A stretch of 64,000 nt of DNA from Pristionchus mayeri (GCA_036245805.1 BTRK01000001.1:15066001-15130000); one strand, 5' to 3'. Counted from the stretch's first letter, positions 12,515 through 24,674 are shown. The notes: generated by a model from the letters alone, not told the origin. Made by a program: numbers and translations.

Positions 12515-12900
12515 CCCCTCTTTGCGATACTCGCGTAACCGGCAATCACCTGCCACCCAGAATCTCAAGTGGAGAGAAGGAAACCTTCGTACGTGCGGGA
12601 ATGTCGTGTAGGGGACGACACAGTTTCGATTCCCTCACGTGTACGTCGATTAATCGATCGATAATTGCAGAGATTATTGATTTATGGAAAAAATACTGGA
12701 ACTAATTGATTTGGTTACAAAACGATTTCAACTATGTAAAACATGTCAATCTTGAGAACTGTATTTATTGCTCAACTGAGAAAGACAGGCAGCATCAGCT
12801 CATCGTAATTTCAAGGCTCTTGTGATATTTTCGCAACCGGCAATCACCTGTCACCCAAATTTGAAGGAGGGAACAATTGAAATGCTAGTAACTCTTGTTA
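12515..12900 (+). repeat. Two copies of a CCGGCAATCACCTG-containing repeat
   Basis: About 12520-12575 and 12810-12865 both read a GATA..TCGC..AACCGGCAATCACCTG core followed by C-rich sequence. Related copies lie at 4035-4085 (minus) and 5165-5215. The flanking sequence (GGTTACAAAACGATTT near 12710 and GGCTACGAAACGATTTATC near 5072) extends the similarity to about 200 bp. Confidence 0.5.
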
Positions 12901-13164
12901 ATCTTAGTTCCTTCCTTTTTGATTTATGAATTGCTTTGAATCCACAAACAAATATATCATGCTGCATTTGCAACATGTGAATAGATAACAGATCAGACAT
13001 GAGTGGAATTCACTCGGATACTGTTGTCTTGCACAATCAAGCAGAAAGATTGTGAAGAAGGTACTGCTGGCCGGGACACTTTGGTCACTAAGCAGTCGAT
13101 AAAAATTATCTATAAATCACTATACTGCAACTTTATGTCACAATTTGTCTTCGATAAACGATGA

Positions 13165-13435
13165 AACATAACAATCCGGGTACCCGCGAAATTGTTTGGC
13201 GGAATTGATTTTGAGTTCTCTCACTTTAATAAAGTGGTTTCGCGGGTAGTTGTTTATTTATTTCGCGGGTATTTGCGAAACAGAAGTGGTCTGCGCTCCA
13301 AGAGTCAATTAAAATTGAATAAACTAGATATGTTTCAAGAAGAGAAGAAAAATATGGGGTCGCATCGCGGGTACCCGCGGAATTTGGCGGGTACCCGCCG
13401 ACCGCTTCGCGGGTCGAACATGATGCGGAATTAAA
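13165..13435. repeat. Cluster of GCGGGTACCCGC-type palindromes
   Basis: Within 270 bp the motif or half-motif recurs about six times: GGGTACCCGCGAAATT near 13178, TTCGCGGGTA near 13236 and 13262, CGCGGGTACCCGCGGAATT near 13366, GCGGGTACCCGCC near 13388 and TTCGCGGGTC near 13407. It is probably the subterminal array of a small transposon, because terminal copies face each other. No frame here is believable. Confidence 0.6.
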
Positions 13436-13484
13436 TGGGTAATTGTCTATTTATCTAAATATATTCACAATACATGTTTACTGT

Positions 13485-13800
13485 TTAGGAGATGTTTCCA
13501 GAGGCCATCATACACATTTGGCAAAATTTACGAACTAGGCGGTTTTTGGCAACCCTGTTCCATGAAACCCAGCTGATTACTTCCCAAGTGTCTGATGACT
13601 CATGTAATACCCGGATCCCCCAATCCAGGTATCACAAGAGTCGTCAGTCTGCAAATAGTGTTCTGGCTAGACGAACAACAGCCAGGAGAATTTCGAAAAT
13701 ACTATTCAAATTTCGCAATATGGTAATCAAACACATTCTGACTACGAGATATTTTTAATATTTTTTTGTTCATCCATCATTTACTGCTCTAACTCTGTCT
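13485..13800 (+). repeat. Dispersed repeat family R1, copy 3
   Basis: Same family as 7980-8335, sharing CACATTTGGCAAAAT, TAGGCGGTTTTTGG, GTCTGATGACTCATGTAATA, GACGAACAACAGCC and TTCATCCATCATTTACTG. It is non-coding. Confidence 0.65.
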
Positions 13801-14099
13801 CTCGATTCGTGAGAGTATGAGAAGATGGCACTCTCTGCATTTACCAGATAGTATGCGCGCGATGTCATTGGTAAGTGCGTGCGAGAGCGGCAAATGGACG
13901 ACCACCGGAATGAGCTGACGGGGCCGGATTGAAATGAACTGTGTTACATAATCATACTAAATGTGTTTATTAATCATTTTCGACGAGTTACACATTGCTG
14001 TATCGATTTATAGCATGATTCATGGTAGGTCACTCTCGATGGAATTGGAAAATCACGTGAGGACGATGAGATCAAGAGATCGAAGAGATCGAGGAGGTC

Positions 14100-14384
14100 T
14101 GTAATTTAGGAATAAGTGAATGGACGAGTGAGAACGAAGATCATCTTCTTCACCCCACCCTACGGCTTCTCTAGTTTCTTCCTACCAGTAGTTGAAGAAA
14201 TACCCTACCCATTGGTCAGGACATTGGTTGACCACTGGTTAGCCTATGCTCCGCCACTATACAGGTTAATCATTGGTCAAAAACAGCTAACCACTGGCTA
14301 ACCAGTATCCTGACCAGTTGGTGGGAAGTTGCACACCTACTGATTGGAAGAAAGCAGGGTTGCTTAGAATTGCCGCTCTTCATA
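14100..14384. repeat. Composite repeat, left copy, with CCAGTAGTTG terminal-repeat MITE
   Basis: 14174-14352 is a MITE-like palindrome bounded by CTTCCTACCAGTAGTTGAAG and, on the right, CCTACTGATTGGAAG. The body is built from CTGGTTA and CTGGTCAG words. The whole 14100-14384 block is the reverse complement of 22300-22605. No gene. Confidence 0.75.
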
Positions 14385-15045
14385 TGGCTATCCAGAAAAC
14401 AATTTTCAAGTTGCTGCGACCTCGCGCAGACGCTGCAAGTTGGAGGCTGCAAATTTTAAACTCAGCTTCTACACAAGCTAGAGACTCGTGCAAAGAAGAA
14501 AAACGATCGTTATTATGACCCTAGATGACCCAGAAAGTTTGGTATCGATCGCTCATCATTTGCCCTCAGAGCACAAGAAAGTCACTTTTTCTGATACCCC
14601 GACTTTGGCCGAGTTCTGTTTTAAGGCCGAATTTGCATAAAATCTGGTTCCAGCTCAAGAATGTTCAAAAACCATCATATAATCGATTCCCAACTGTTGG
14701 TAGGGTTAGCTTTACTTTCCGGACCGTTACGTTCGATTTTATGACGTGCGCTCCTCTCAGAATGAGCGCGTCTCTCTTCACACCGCCTCCTCTCCACTCT
14801 CTCGCCGTGTAGGGAAATGATGAATGCTCGAGAAAAAGTGACTTTCTTGTGCCCTGAGGGCAAATGATGAGCGATCGATACCAAACTTTCTGGGTCATCT
14901 AGGGTCATAATAACGATCGTTTTTCTTCTTTGCACGAGTCTCTAGCTTGTCTAGAAGCTGAGTTATAAATTTGCAGCTTCCAACTTTCAGCGTCTGCAGC
15001 AAAAAGGCGCGAAGTCGCAGCAACTTGAAAATTGTTTTCTGAGTA
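14385..15045. repeat. 0.66-kb foldback element
   Basis: Left arm 14385-14592 and right arm 14826-15045 are reverse complements, for example CGATCGTTATTATGACCC against GGGTCATAATAACGATCG. The roughly 230-bp centre is itself unlike the arms. It lies inside the composite repeat that is uninterrupted at 22.3 kb, so it is probably a later insertion. The facing frames beginning MTQKVWYRSLIICPQ on both strands are artefacts of the palindrome. Confidence 0.8.
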
Positions 15046-15409
15046 GTCCTATGACACCTCTCAACCCTCAGAAAGTTCGGTAAGCACGAAAAAGTTCTCC
15101 GAGCAAATAATCCATTTCAAAAAAGTGTATTGTGATTGCGTCATCACTATGTAAGAGCGAAAACTTTTGATGAGTTGTCTATAAGTCCATCGGATTCCCC
15201 GATGAATTACCTATCTACAGTTAAAATTTCAGCATGATTGGGCTATCGGCTCAAAAATTATAGGGCTCCGATATTTTGGACGAATACTTATGATCGATAC
15301 TGTACATATGACCTACATAGCGCACATGAAACATATCTGAAAATGGAACAAAAAATTCCGGGAACCCTAATAATCACAATTGAATGATATCCTTGCTTCT
15401 TGGAAAGTT

Positions 15410-15615
15410 CAATCAGGAGGTTCACAGTTTGGCTACCATCCGAAGGTGAAGATCCGACCTTAGTGCCCTTCACTCACCCAATCGTGGGTCGCCAGCGCCG
15501 CCGCGTACTGCTCATCCAACTTGCAGCAAAGGTCCTCGCTGGTGACAGCATGCGCCGATGCGACTTGTTGGGAAAGGAATGCAGCTTGAGACTGTTGCAA
15601 CGAAATCCATCACAA
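15410..15615. repeat. Composite repeat, inner block, left copy
   Basis: Reverse complement of 21905-22112. Both contain CACTCACCCAATCGTGGGTC or its complement, the GACCTTTGCTGCAAGTTGGA region and the CAAGCTGCATTCC region. Order and orientation with respect to 14100-14384 mirror the right-hand copies. Confidence 0.7.
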
Positions 15616-15928
15616 TCATTCACTTATTGACATTCCTATAGCGAGTGATTTGCTTGTTTTCCGTTTTCGAATTTTTTTAAACAGTAGAATATCCTATACT
15701 TCGTCTCTATCTCGTACCTCGAGTGAAGAGACCGGGAAGATGCGTGGGACTGACATCACGAAGGACGCATTTCCCTCGGTGAAGGTTCTAAAAGTATTTA
15801 TCATTGGGGTGCGGGCTGCGGATATCCAATTGTTTTTGGGTATTCCTTATAATATTAAATGTTTTTGTTTTGCGATATGCCGACTATTTACAAAACAATG
15901 TCATATTCTATGTAAACGAAATGACCAT

Positions 15929-18900
15929 TTACAAAACGTACTCTCTCAATGGTGCTCGCAGCACCCATTCATTGCTTCCCATGCGATACTCTTCAACGTT
16001 CGACCCTTTCGGGTTGTCCCAGGTATAATTTCCGAGCACTAGGAGTCTGCCTTCAGAGATAATCAGAGTCGAGTCTCTTCTCAAAGGACATATTTTATTG
16101 TTTGACCTGATTGAGCATGACCCTGACGCAACTTAGGTTTTGCATACCTGGCCTGATTCATATCCGCCAGCTTCTCCCACTTATCTCCAATCGGATCGTA
16201 TGCCGCCGTTGTCTTGCCCTTCTCATGGCTATCGCTGAAAATGAACTAAATCAAAGCATTTATGTCTGATGACGACCACTGAAAAAAAAACAATAAATCA
16301 ACCCATAAGCAAATTTGATTTTTAAATTTTCAAAATTGAATTTCTTAGCAATTTGTTTAGAGCTGGTTTGTGTTCCTATTCAATGCAATAACTGACTACT
16401 AGATACCGTATATTGCCTGATAGTCGATTATTTAGTCGACTCAATATTTCGTATAATGCTAAATCCGACTGCTAAGTGCGAAAAACTGTTTTCGAGCATG
16501 TAGGCAATAGGCGGTCTATACTGACTTCACTCGAATGGTTAGATGTCTGGGAATTAATGTTGCCCTACCCTCCTCCAACTACAACGATTCTTCCTCCGAG
16601 AAGGGCGGTGGAGCATCCAGATCGCCCTTCACTCATCGAAGCGATTGGCGACCATCTGGAAGAGATTAAGAAATGAAGATGGTGCTAGATGACTGATGAC
16701 TCTTACTGTGAGAATAGACTACAGAGCAGCGTGGTCTCATGATACACTACAACATTTTGAGGTGAACCCTTTCCATGAATATTGATATACGTTAATTATG
16801 CCATGAGACCACGGAGCAACATGTTTTGTTCTCACAGTAACTTACCGGTCAGTAGCAATATCATATGCTTCGCAGCTGGAAAGAAGTTGGTCGTAGTTTT
16901 GCTGCCCGCCGAAGACTTAAACATCCAATATTAGCTTGCCCTCATCATTGATATGCATACTATGTCCAGAATAAATGAGTGCCCTGATCAGATAAATGCA
17001 TTAGAATGTGGAATGATGATAGCTCTCCTCATAATACCGTAAGTACAGGATAATGGTTAAAAAGGCATATAATGAACATTCAGCAACTTGGAATCATACG
17101 AAATTCCTTGCTAACGAGAATAAATCCTTTGCAATCGCAATATCTTACGACTCCCATAGTAAGGTCATACCATAAATCGTTCCATCGACTTCAATTGGAT
17201 GGATTTCTTCTCGGTTCATTTGCATTGGCGAAACCTCCTTCCATTCTGAAAAACGAGTACTGCATGTGGTACCATTTTATTTCCTCATGTTATTTTGGTT
17301 CTCACACTTCTCATTTTAGAATGATAAATTCGTATCGCAAAGAAAAACTAGTGGAATTTAGTTATTTTAATTTAGCTATAAAGACCTATTTCGGTTAAAC
17401 ATACAATGTGCACAAGATACTGAAATGAATTATCTCTGAAAATAACCTGGGAGTGTGGCGGATGTGTCCCAGTAGTGAACTGAGGAAACTGTCTCATCTG
17501 TGTCCTCATCCCATCCACCAAGGACATAGCTGCAAATTTACTAATTTCAAATAAATCGTATGCGAAAACGAACATTCGCTTGTCATACACAGCCAATCCG
17601 AAGAATAGTCTTCGGAAAGCGACAACTGGAGCCTTAAATATGTCATTTGCTACATTTTAATTTCTCAAAGAATAACAAGATAAGAGGGGCGGAACTTCTC
17701 AGATTAGACCTCACAGTAAATTATTAGGAATCCCTCCCAGATTTTCCAGACACATAATCCCCCAGTGGTGAAGAGGAAAGAAAAGAAGGAAAAAGTGACG
17801 AGGAATGAGCAGGGAGCAGATGAAGAGTGGGCCATGATTCCAAGAAATGCCTGGTGGGCGCACCTGACTCCATTCGGAAGTAGACGTATCGAGTATTCGA
17901 ATTTCATAGTGTGCCCTGGGAGTTCTGGCACATATGAAGAAATAAGCCTGAATGATGTTTACTCAATCCGAGAAAAGCAACCCTCGCAATTTATCTCACC
18001 TTTTTATCGACAACTGCGACACCGCTGATGAGTCCATCCATGCCGATGTCGAATGGTTGAATGTCCATGGTGCCTCCCGAAATGTGTATCTATAACATTT
18101 ATCATACATTGAAAGGGAGAGAGAGAGAGAGAGGGAGAGAGATGAGAATATAACATAAAAATACTCTAAATATGAGCTCACTCGTCCATGAGTCGGTGCG
18201 AGGGTCGAAAACGAAAACTTCGATGTCTTCCTCAGGATTTTCCACAGGATCCCTATCTGTGAAAAAATAACATTTTCGATAGTTCGAAATACCGCGCTTT
18301 CCGTCGCTACAAGTGTGTTGCATTGTTGAAAGGCACAACTAAGTTACATAAACAATGAAAGTTTTGACATATTTGCATAATTTGGAGCTTATCACAAAAT
18401 AAGATCCCTTTCATTGAGACCACAGTATGGTTATCAGGAATGTCCATCCTATTCCCATACTTGCTATTTATTTCTGATCGCAACATAATTAGGCGACATA
18501 CCCACGATGATGGGAACAACGAGTAGACGATGGGCGTATTCACTGTACCGATCAGATGACAATGACGTCATATCGGAGTGCTGAACTCAATCTTTGATCT
18601 TTGATCTCATCGGAAGAGTGCTGAAAACCTTGGCCTCTGCGAGCATTCTGACGCACTCGCTCGAACATCGAACCCATTCAAACTTGTAGATCATATCAAG
18701 GAAATTGGAGAGGTTGCGAACGAGTTTGAGTAGCCCGCAGCATGTATTGTAAGCCAGTCGCGACAGCGGTCGCGTCGCGGTCTTCACCAACCTCGCTCCG
18801 TGATGAGCGCGTCCTTCCTCATGGCAGACCCATCGATCGATCGACTTCACCACCTTCGAATTGTCTCGATAAGACTTGTATAATGTTAATCTAGTGTATA

Positions 18901-20584
18901 GATTGGAGAAATGGGCTCAGTCGTAATAGCGATTACTTGAGCCTCGTTATCGATGTTGAGGTGATCCGATCGAAGAATACACTCCAAGTCATCGACAGAC
19001 AGCTCGAGGAATTCTGGTGTGCCAGATATGGGAACGAAATTGATCTGAAATGATTTGATGATTAAATTTCATTGGAAGTCCGTTTTTATGAGCCGGAATA
19101 CGTTTAATTCAAGCAAAAACCAAAACAAATTGAAAAATAGGCTTTAATGAATTTTATGTAGATTATTAGATAGGGCAGAGGCGGTGGAGATACTATACTA
19201 TGCAAAACACATTTTAAAAACACAGTTATCCATCGTTAGACTACAGCATTCACCAAGCAAATAAATCGGGTTAAAAGTGTCCATTTATATAGCTATCACT
19301 TACGCTCAGGAAATGGAAGATGGGCACGTCGATCTCGAAGTAGGCGATTTCCCGTAGGTCGTGCAGCAGCGTGAGCGCTGTCGATGCTGTCACTTGGGAC
19401 GACAAGAAACGGGCGCACTCGTGGACAACTGTGTCCTGCAGGGAAAATATCGATTGATTTGCGGCCCTTTGAAAACGCATTTATCGATCGTTGGAGTATC
19501 GTACTCACCATGGCTAGAAATCGGGCAGCCATGAACAGCTCTTCGACTGTCTGTTCAGTGATGTGTATTTTTCCGTTGTAAGCGTAGTCGACGAGGCTCT
19601 CGAGTGTCATGTGATCCATGCCTGAGCATATCATATAAATTGTATCTATGTTCGGCGGGCAGGGAGAAGCGAATAATACACTGTGTTATGGTACACTATT
19701 ATTGAGTCTCCTCGCAAGAAAAACGGAAGGGATATGTGGGGGATAGAGGAGAGGAGGAAAACTTGGAAAGATCCGATAGTTTTGAATTGTTGATCTATGA
19801 ACTCTCACTTTTTGTCATATCGATTTGTCGTTTGAGCACCTCTGCGAACGCTGAAAACATCGCAGCGAAGTAGGGCACGCGTTTGATGAGGAGATCCTGT
19901 ATAAGCAGCGAATGAAAACTTGTAATGACATATCGGGAAAGGCTCTTCTCGAGTTCGGTGAAACAAAATAAATTAGGAAGGCAACACATTAGCGTTACTC
20001 TTAGTGTTAAAGGAGGAGTAAACTCAAAATTCAATTGTTGAAGCTATCATATGCACAGCTTAGAGCTCCTCAACGATAATAAGCTCTGAAATTTTCACTT
20101 TGATATCTTCATACCGAACAGAGTTCTAGCTAGTTGGCTGGGAGCCAAATCAGGGAAAGCTCAGGGAAGGGTGCGACATAGCACGCGACTTGAAGAGAGT
20201 GGGTCGCTATGTGAAACATATTCCAATCGGGTGCGCGTTTGCATTTATTCCTCCTTTAAGGATGAATAATTAATTTTGCATAATAATACACTCATGTATC
20301 TTATCAGAACCAAACGAAATCTCAGATCAATTATCTCACTACTCATTGACTGATTGTTATTCATTGCTCACCTTGTGCGCGTAGATGGTTCCATCCCCAC
20401 TAGTGATGCTTACATCTAAGTATTCCTCATTTTCTCGTAGAATCTCGTAGTGACGCAGCGCCTCAAGAGGTCAAAGGTCAATCGCACCTTTTATAGTATT
20501 AAAAAATGCATAAATCTGCACTATGCATACCTGAGGAAGAACGTGCTCGACATGCCAGTCGACGATAGCGTTGCGGACTCGCAT
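15929..20584 (-). CDS. BTB-BACK-Kelch protein (probable Cullin-3 adaptor), 18 exons
   Basis: Exons (minus): 20531-20584, 20372-20461, 19809-19896, 19509-19621, 19304-19435, 18937-19044, 18629-18853, 18502-18580, 18182-18256, 18000-18073, 17864-17947, 17574-17632, 17447-17529, 17171-17245, 16846-16915, 16569-16655, 16148-16234, 15929-16079. All phases agree, giving 577 residues, the usual KLHL size. BTB at about 30-120 (GDGTIYAHK, PYFAAMFS, SLVDYAYNGKI, ARFLAM); BACK at about 125-262 (ELSVDDLECIL, SIDRWV, ECVRMLAEAK); Kelch blades after about 285 (FDPRTDSWT, YVLGGWDEDTDE, VFGGQQNYDQ, VVVGGG, AAYDPIGDKWEKLADM). Family members present substrates to Cullin-3 ubiquitin ligases; the substrate is unknown. 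Introns of 44 and 48 nt are read at 17530-17573 and 18581-18628. The start is placed at the Met just after a 3' splice site (20598), a possible trans-splice site. Exon-like sequence at about 20930-21080 and 21183-21218 may be 5' exons, but its phase does not join cleanly. Confidence 0.88.
16704..16845. repeat. Short inverted-repeat element in kelch intron
   Basis: Ends TTACTGTGAGAA and TTCTCACAGTAA, with internal GGTCTCATG and CATGAGACC, make a roughly 140-bp palindrome. It lies entirely inside the intron between the exons at 16846-16915 and 16569-16655. MITE-like. Confidence 0.7.
20007..20259. mobile_element. TTAA-flanked MITE, copy 1
   Basis: TTAA at 20007-20010 and at 20256-20259 bracket about 245 bp. 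The ends are AGGAGGAGTAAA on the left and TTTATTCCTCCT on the right. It is the reverse complement of 22749-23000 over its whole length. TTAA target sites are characteristic of piggyBac-type elements. It sits in a kelch intron. Confidence 0.8.
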
Positions 20585-20599
20585 CGGGAGTGTTATCCC

Positions 20600-21900
20600 T
20601 GAAAAGGTGCTCTTTGCAAACAAAGAACTCAATTAGCCGTGTTAATTTTCCCAGTTCAATTCATCCTGAGCGGTAACTGCATCGAAAAAAGAGAGAGAAT
20701 TTTTACACATTTGCTCGATAATCTATAAATTGTTGCCAGCATGTTTCTGGCAAGTTAATTAAGCTTGTTAATTAAGCTCAAGTAACAAACCGCAGGTTGT
20801 GAACTGGTCGAATGAGGGATCGCAGAGGGAAGAGATAGACGAGGAGGGAGTGGACGACCTAAGATAAGTCTCATCATTCTAACTGCGAGAAAATGTAACT
20901 TCATTGAGGTGGAGGGATAAGTGAACTAACTCGAGTAAGGACAGATCTCTGGCTGTATCCACTGCACGAGACCCGATCGACGGAGCATCCTGTTGCGAGA
21001 ACTTGGTTGAACCACTGGAACGAAATCCCACCGAGAGATCCGACTGGCTGAGGTAGGAAATGGTTTCTGGCTTCATCTGTTTCTGGCTGAAAATTCAAAT
21101 ATCACAAATCAGTAAGTTGGACGGAATTGTTCTTATCAGATAAACTGTATTAAAAAATGAAAAAAAAATGGACCCAAACTTACGCAAGTGGAGGTACTGC
21201 CGGTGTCGGTAACGTGATCTGGAATTAGGTTTTCGATTGAAAAGCTCAAAAAATTTTTAAAAAATTAACAAAATATATTCACCCATTGGAGGCGGAGCAA
21301 ACCACCCGGCGAGGGGAGAAAGAGTAGGAATGAATGGGAGGAGGGAGAGACGAACGTGACAAATCCAAACAAAAATTTCAATAATATTTTTGACTCGAGC
21401 AAAGGTCAACAAAGAACCCTTCTTGTGGTACTCCTAGGGTAGAAGCTCAAGTCACACAAGTGATTTCCTGTTACTTCCTTTGTTTCTTCATTTCGCGCAT
21501 TCTACAATCTCGGTATAGGAGCAATGGTCTCGCTCTCTCCAAACCGCACACTCTCTCATCGGGTAGAGGGACGTGAGAGCATGCAAATCGAGGAGAGTCA
21601 GACCATTACTCCGGTATAGAGATTCGTTCGGTTTGGAAAATTTGAGATGATATATCCACTTTTACACACTTTTACACTTTTACAGGAGACCCGTGATATA
21701 CTATCATTAAGGGAGTGCAAGCAACGTGCTGGTATATCTGAGTTATCCGCACTTATGGCATAATTGTGGTGCCGCGTTGGGAGTTGATATTCCATTTGGA
21801 ATTTGAAATGGCTCTACCGCCTTCTGCCGTTAACGAGTGGGTTATTATTGGATCAGATTGAAAACACCAATCGCTTTTGGAATGGCAATAGGCGATTTAT
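20600..21900. other. Upstream region of the kelch gene; hairpin fragment
   Basis: Minus-strand splice-like exons at about 20930-21080 (one frame reads QKQMKPETISYLSQSD) and 21183-21218 could be 5' exons or UTR of the kelch gene. 21530-21605 carries a CACACTCTCTC..GAGAGCATGCAAA hairpin of the family also seen at 32 kb and 57.5 kb. No other gene is supported. Confidence 0.4.
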
Positions 21901-21904
21901 AGTG

Positions 21905-22605
21905 ATGGATCTCTTTGCAGCAGTCTCAAGCTGCATTCCTTTCTCAGCAGGTCGCACATTCTGTCACCAGCGAGGACCTTTGCTGCAAGTTGGATGAGCA
22001 GTAGTTTGGATGAGCCGCGGCGGCGCTGGCGACCCACGATTGGGTGAGTGAAGGGCACTGGGTCGGATCTTCAACTTCGGATGGTAACCAAACTGTGGAC
22101 CTCCTGTGGAAATTTCCTAGAACAAGCATAGTTGGCACATTGGGAATCTACTGTGAACATGCCGGGGAAGGCTACTATTCTTGGTTATCATCCTACGGTG
22201 ATCGTCCGACTTAGTCCAGCCGGAGTGATGGCTTCGCTCGCACGATAAGACTCTCTTCATTCTGCGTGATCTCTCGTCTGACCAACAGGTGATAGCTCAG
22301 AATTAAGAGAGGCATTTCTAAGCAACTCTGATGTCTTCCAACCAGTAGTTGAGCAACTTCCCACCCACTGGTCAGGATACTGGTTAATCAGTGGTCAGTT
22401 GTTTTTGACCAATTGTTGACCAGTTAGTGTGGGCGGAGCATAGGATAACCAACCAGTATCCTGACCAGTGGGTGGGGAGTTGCTCAACTACTGGTTGGAA
22501 GAAACCAGAGAAGCCGTAGTAAGCGGGAAGGGTGGGGGAGAAGAAGATGACCTTCATTCTCACTCGTTCATTCACTTATTCCTCAATTGCAGACCTACTC
22601 GATCT
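21905..22605. repeat. Composite repeat, right copy
   Basis: 21905-22112 is the inverse of 15410-15615, and 22300-22605 is the inverse of 14100-14384. The latter holds the palindromic MITE 22327-22503, with terminal repeat CTTCCAACCAGTAGTTGAGC and its complement. The right copy lacks the foldback insertion present on the left. Confidence 0.75.
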
Positions 22606-22748
22606 CTTAATCTCCTCAAAGTCGTCCTCGCTCGATTGTCTCATCCCAACGAGAGTGACCTACCCTGAATCTAACTAAACATCGATGAAGCAATGTGTGA
22701 CTAATGTCATTAATTGAAACGCATGATAAGAACACATTCAGCACAACG

Positions 22749-23000
22749 TTAAAGGAGGAGTAAATCCAAACGCGTGCCCGGTTGGAATATGCTTCACCTA
22801 GGGACGCACTCTCTTCAAGTCGCGTGCTATCTCGCCCCCTTCTCTGAGCTTCCCTGATCTGGCTCCCAGCCAACTAGCTATAACTCTGTTCGGAATGGAG
22901 ATATCAATGTGAAAATTGCGGAGCTTCTTATCGTTGTGGAGCTCTAGGCAGTGCATACGATAGCGTCAATAATTGAATTTTGAGTTTACTCCTCCTTTAA
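22749..23000. mobile_element. TTAA-flanked MITE, copy 2
   Basis: TTAA at 22749-22752 and 22997-23000; ends AGGAGGAGTAAA and TTTACTCCTCCT. The interior shares CTGGCTCCCAGCCAACTAGC and CTCTCTTCAAGTCGCGTGCT with copy 1 in the opposite orientation. Non-coding. Confidence 0.8.
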
Positions 23001-23746
23001 AAGATTCCTCAATATAATGAGAGTCGAAGTAGGCACATATTTACAATTAGTGATGTAGGCGCAGGTTAGAGGCGTGATGCAGAGGGTCTCATTACTTTGC
23101 TGCGGATAAATTCCTCCATTGATTCCCTCTAGACCAGTTTATCTATTTCCTACTGGAACGCATTCTCACAATAGTTCCTGACGCTACGTCTAGTCTTCAC
23201 CACCATTCCTCTTCGAGTTCATGTATCGGTCACCCTCTAGTTCTAACTTTATCGATCTATTGGATCCCCTCATAATCTAGGTTGGATGCACATTTTACGT
23301 TTAGTAAACGCGAAAAAATTGTGCTATCCTTCTCAGTGGTCATACCTATCCCCTCCAATCCCATCTCGAAAAGAAAAGAAAACTACGTACCCATACCTCT
23401 ATCAATTGCTTTAAAATGACATTACTCTTCTATTTTTATGAGCACTCGCGATTTTGGCGAAGAGTGCATACAAATAGTGACGACTACCAATGTTTTAATT
23501 TATCTCGCTGAAATCGTTTGACCGTTTGCCAAATAAGAAAAAAAATGATATCCGTGATCTCCCAGTCCATTAACGGAAAAATAACAGTGTTGAACATTCA
23601 ATACTGACGATATTTTCCACAAAGTAGGTTTCATGATTGAAAGAAGTGGAGCTAATGAGATAAATATGGTCGCAGTCAAGATCGTAGTCATCATTAACCT
23701 CAAAACTGTGATTGCATGTTCTGTGTTTCAACCATATCATATAAAC

Positions 23747-24132
23747 TAGGGCTGTGAAAACGGACAATGCCGGACTCCGGACACGACGAACGAGAAATGA
23801 GTGGGAAATTGGCCACAATTGTCCGTGTCCGGACGGACAAAGACGGACAGTCTCGTAATCGTAAACGTAAGTTGAGGCATCCCGCCAATTCTGCGTTCAG
23901 TCTGTCTGTCCTCGTTGTCCGTAATTGTCCGGAAGGAATGCAAATTGGTAATTGATATATTGAACTCGCGATCTCGTCGCTCGATTTGCATCATTTCATT
24001 TGATGAAATTGAAATTAATCCTTTGTTCGAGTACGGACAGTCCGGACACGGACGGCCGGTCGGACAAACAAAGGAGTCCGGAATTGATTGAAATGAAATT
24101 GTCCGGATTGTCCGTCCGTTTTCACAACCCTA
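23747..24132. mobile_element. Non-autonomous hAT-type MITE, 386 bp
   Basis: Terminal repeats are TAGGGCTGTGAAAACGGAC on the left and GTCCGTTTTCACAACCCTA on the right. They are flanked by an exact 8-bp duplication, ATATAAAC (23739-23746 and 24133-24140). The interior is a run of CCGGAC and GACGGACA words that pair with each other. No transposase is encoded. Confidence 0.88.
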
Positions 24133-24139
24133 ATATAAA

Positions 24140-24670
24140 CGTTGCGGCATTTATCGCAACAATGGCATTGCGATTAACGATCCTCAGAATTGAATAAATT
24201 ATATTTTATTATGTTCAATGACACTGTGTTGATGTCTGACTTAGGGATTGTTTCGGAAGCCATCTCTATTTTTGTGACTTGATGTTGTATTTTTATGAGC
24301 AAATTTAGTTATTACAAAATAACATTTCAAAACTAGGCATTTTCAAATATGAAGCCAGTTTTCTGAACTTTTAGTTAATAACTATCCACAACTCATTCTT
24401 TATTCATATTGTATGGTATCTACAAAAAGGTTCATATTCCATGACGATTGCGATCTTCGACCGTTGATCTCTTTTTTCTCCTTATTTCTTCCTGCACTTG
24501 GACTTCTCATCTGCTACCGCGATGTTCATCGGAATGTAGCTTAATTAACCTTTTTTTATTATTAATTAAGATGTTTACTAATTAATTAATTGCTAATTAA
24601 TCGAGCTAATTGTAAAGTACGGCATGATCAATGAACATGCAACTGCTAATTAATCTAATTAGTAATTAAT
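24140..24670. other. AT-rich intergenic stretch
   Basis: From about 24540 the sequence is dominated by TTAATTAA words. It lies downstream of the transthyretin-like gene and may include that gene's 3' end. No gene is seen. Confidence 0.5.
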
Positions 24671-24674
24671 CTAA

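Noticed and set aside
14525..14935. Facing frames both starting MTQKVWYRSLIICPQ
   Set aside because: They are the two arms of a foldback read on opposite strands; identical peptides are a palindrome artefact.
16900..17010. Kelch-like exon reading GHSMHINDEGKL
   Set aside because: It meets a TAA just before VFGG and breaks the phase; joining 17171-17245 directly to 16846-16915 restores both phase and blade spacing.
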